Source: Notamacropus eugenii
Taxonomy: Eukaryota > Chordata > Mammalia > Diprotodontia > Macropodidae
DNA: 64,000 bases
NCBI RefSeq assembly: GCF_028372415.1
Contig: NC_092879.1
Location: 93,334,741 to 93,398,740 of the forward strand
Direction of reading: 5' to 3'
The notes below the pieces were generated by a model. That model ran no database searches, was not told the origin of the DNA, and worked only from the letters and a program-made list of their open reading frames with translations. This document shows positions 62,613-64,000 of the stretch, in pieces. The position numbers and the translations under genes were made by a program. The stretch's first letter is position 1. Every line of letters begins with the position of its first letter.

Positions 62613-63044
62613 CTAGGAGAGAACACAGTAATCATTTCAGTGCTCTGATGAAAAACTATGCACATAACAAAAGGTATCTGCATATTTGCCTACATGCTTC
62701 TTTCTAAGGGACTATCAGCAAAGAGCTTATGGACATAACCAGTAAGGGAAATGAGTCCAGGGTGCTTCTGTTGATTCCAGGGTTTCTGGAACAGATCATG
62801 AGAATGCCTGCCCACGCACAGAAGCAACTTTTCTAGCTCCCTCACACTTTCTATTTTCTTAGACTCAAAAGTGACTTTAAAAGAAGAAAAAATCAAGACT
62901 CTGAACTTTTCTTCTAATTTGGCCCATCAACTGAGTGGTCAGTGGCTCTCTCTGTCCTGAACCGACCATTGTAATGCAGAAAAATGTCAGGGGGAAAACG
63001 TGTACCACCAATGCAGGGCAGGACCTCCTCAGCAGCAGTTGCCA

Positions 63045-63180
63045 GGGACACCAGCGAGAGGTTGGTTCAGTGACTTGCCCAGGGTCACAAAGCCAGGATG
63101 AGTCAGAGGTTGGACTTGAGGCCAGGGCTTCTGACTCCAGGGACAGCCTCCAGCCAATATGTCATGCTGCCATTCCAAAG
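63045..63180 (-). mobile_element. CORE-SINE piece
   Basis: CAGTGACTTGCCCAGGGTCA followed by the complement of the tRNA-like part. Confidence 0.65.
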
Positions 63181-64000
63181 TAATGAATTCAATCATTACA
63201 AACATGATGAATGCTTTCTGATAAGAAGCAATTTGTTGGATGGAAAGGAGGTTCACAGAGATTAAGCAGAACAAAAATCATCTTAGGATCTTGCTTGGAT
63301 CTATCATCAAATTCCAGACCTAATTTTTTGGAGTTAGCAAACATTTTCAGAAAAACCTAGAATAATGTTGATGTGCTGGTTGACAGATAGAGAAATGGCA
63401 TCTAAAAATGCATGTGGAATAAATAAACTGAAAAAAAGCATGCCCTCAGTAATATCATTGCTGGGTTTTCAACCCTTTCTATTGGCACTCTTGGAAATTT
63501 CCTGACAAAAAACTCTGCTCAGATTGAAAGGTAGCACCTGTGCCCAATGTGAATTCCAAAATCGTTTTTGATTCTGGAAGCTGGGGAGGGAACTGTTATT
63601 GACAGGAGAGTGAGGGAAGATGGATGGGGCCCCCAAGCAGAAAGAAGCCAGAATTATAGGTAGGGATTAACTGGGGCCATATTGCCTGCTTGGCACAAGA
63701 TCCACCAGCATGAGGTCTTAGTCATAAACTACTACACGTGGACACTGAGCTAGAAAATAGCCAGGCATTTTCACTATCCATGACAGGATTTGTTAACTCA
63801 GTTGAAACTTCTCAATTAAAAAGCTTGTCTGTTTTTACTCTTCAATTTCTTAAGGCAAGACAGGTGATAAAAAACGTATGAACAAATGCCAAAAACATTC
63901 TTCATGCCTCCAACCCAAAGCATTCCTTCATTAAGCCACATACTTTCTGTGGTCAAAATAACCCTGGAAATTCTGAAATCACAGTAACAGCTCTCATTTC

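Noticed and set aside
62613-64000. Search for a further upstream WDR44 exon
   Set aside because: No stretch with WDR44-like residues and splice sites was found, so the next exon is assumed to lie beyond the window.

Overview
The window is mammalian nuclear DNA, almost certainly from a marsupial. This rests on four repeat types: tRNA-headed SINEs with an RTE-like tail ending in CAACAACAA (MAR1 type), a second RTE-tailed SINE family, abundant L2/MIR-type relics, and a marsupial-style L1. Only two host genes can be supported, both on the minus strand and arranged tail-to-head. WDR44 enters from the right edge and its last seven coding exons lie between 62612 and 51898. DOCK11 starts with exon 1 at 11050-10949 inside a CpG island, and its intron 1 runs off the left edge. 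Human WDR44 and DOCK11 are neighbours in the same order at Xq24, in the ancient X region shared with marsupials, so the window is probably X-linked (inference).

Layout. 1-10948: DOCK11 intron 1, with L2, L1 and SINE relics. About 10420-11680: CpG-island promoter, 5'UTR with a (GGA)n tract, and exon 1. 11.7-50.9 kb: the WDR44-DOCK11 intergenic region. It holds RTE-tailed SINEs, a short two-LTR retroelement fossil (14.6-18.5 kb), an L1 3' half (21.4-23.7 kb), a decayed hAT-transposase-like gene of KIAA1586 type (23.7-26.05 kb) and a decayed RTE LINE (26.4-29.0 kb). Further along are a 5.85-kb GATA/GACA array with a 1.3-kb polypyrimidine core (35.64-41.49 kb) and two L1 fragments inserted back to back at one TTTTT/AAAAA target (43.0-45.0 kb). 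50.9-64 kb: WDR44 3'UTR, last exons and introns, with a long L2 in the last intron and an L1 in the first complete intron.

WDR44 is a WD-repeat effector of Rab11 and DOCK11 (zizimin2) is a CDC42 guanine-nucleotide exchange factor. Nothing in the sequence suggests shared regulation beyond their position. No bacterial-type system, CRISPR array, tRNA or rRNA gene was seen. The most notable items are the Bkm-like array with its two strand-composition switches, the hAT-derived fossil, the paired L1 insertion site and the purine tract in the DOCK11 leader.
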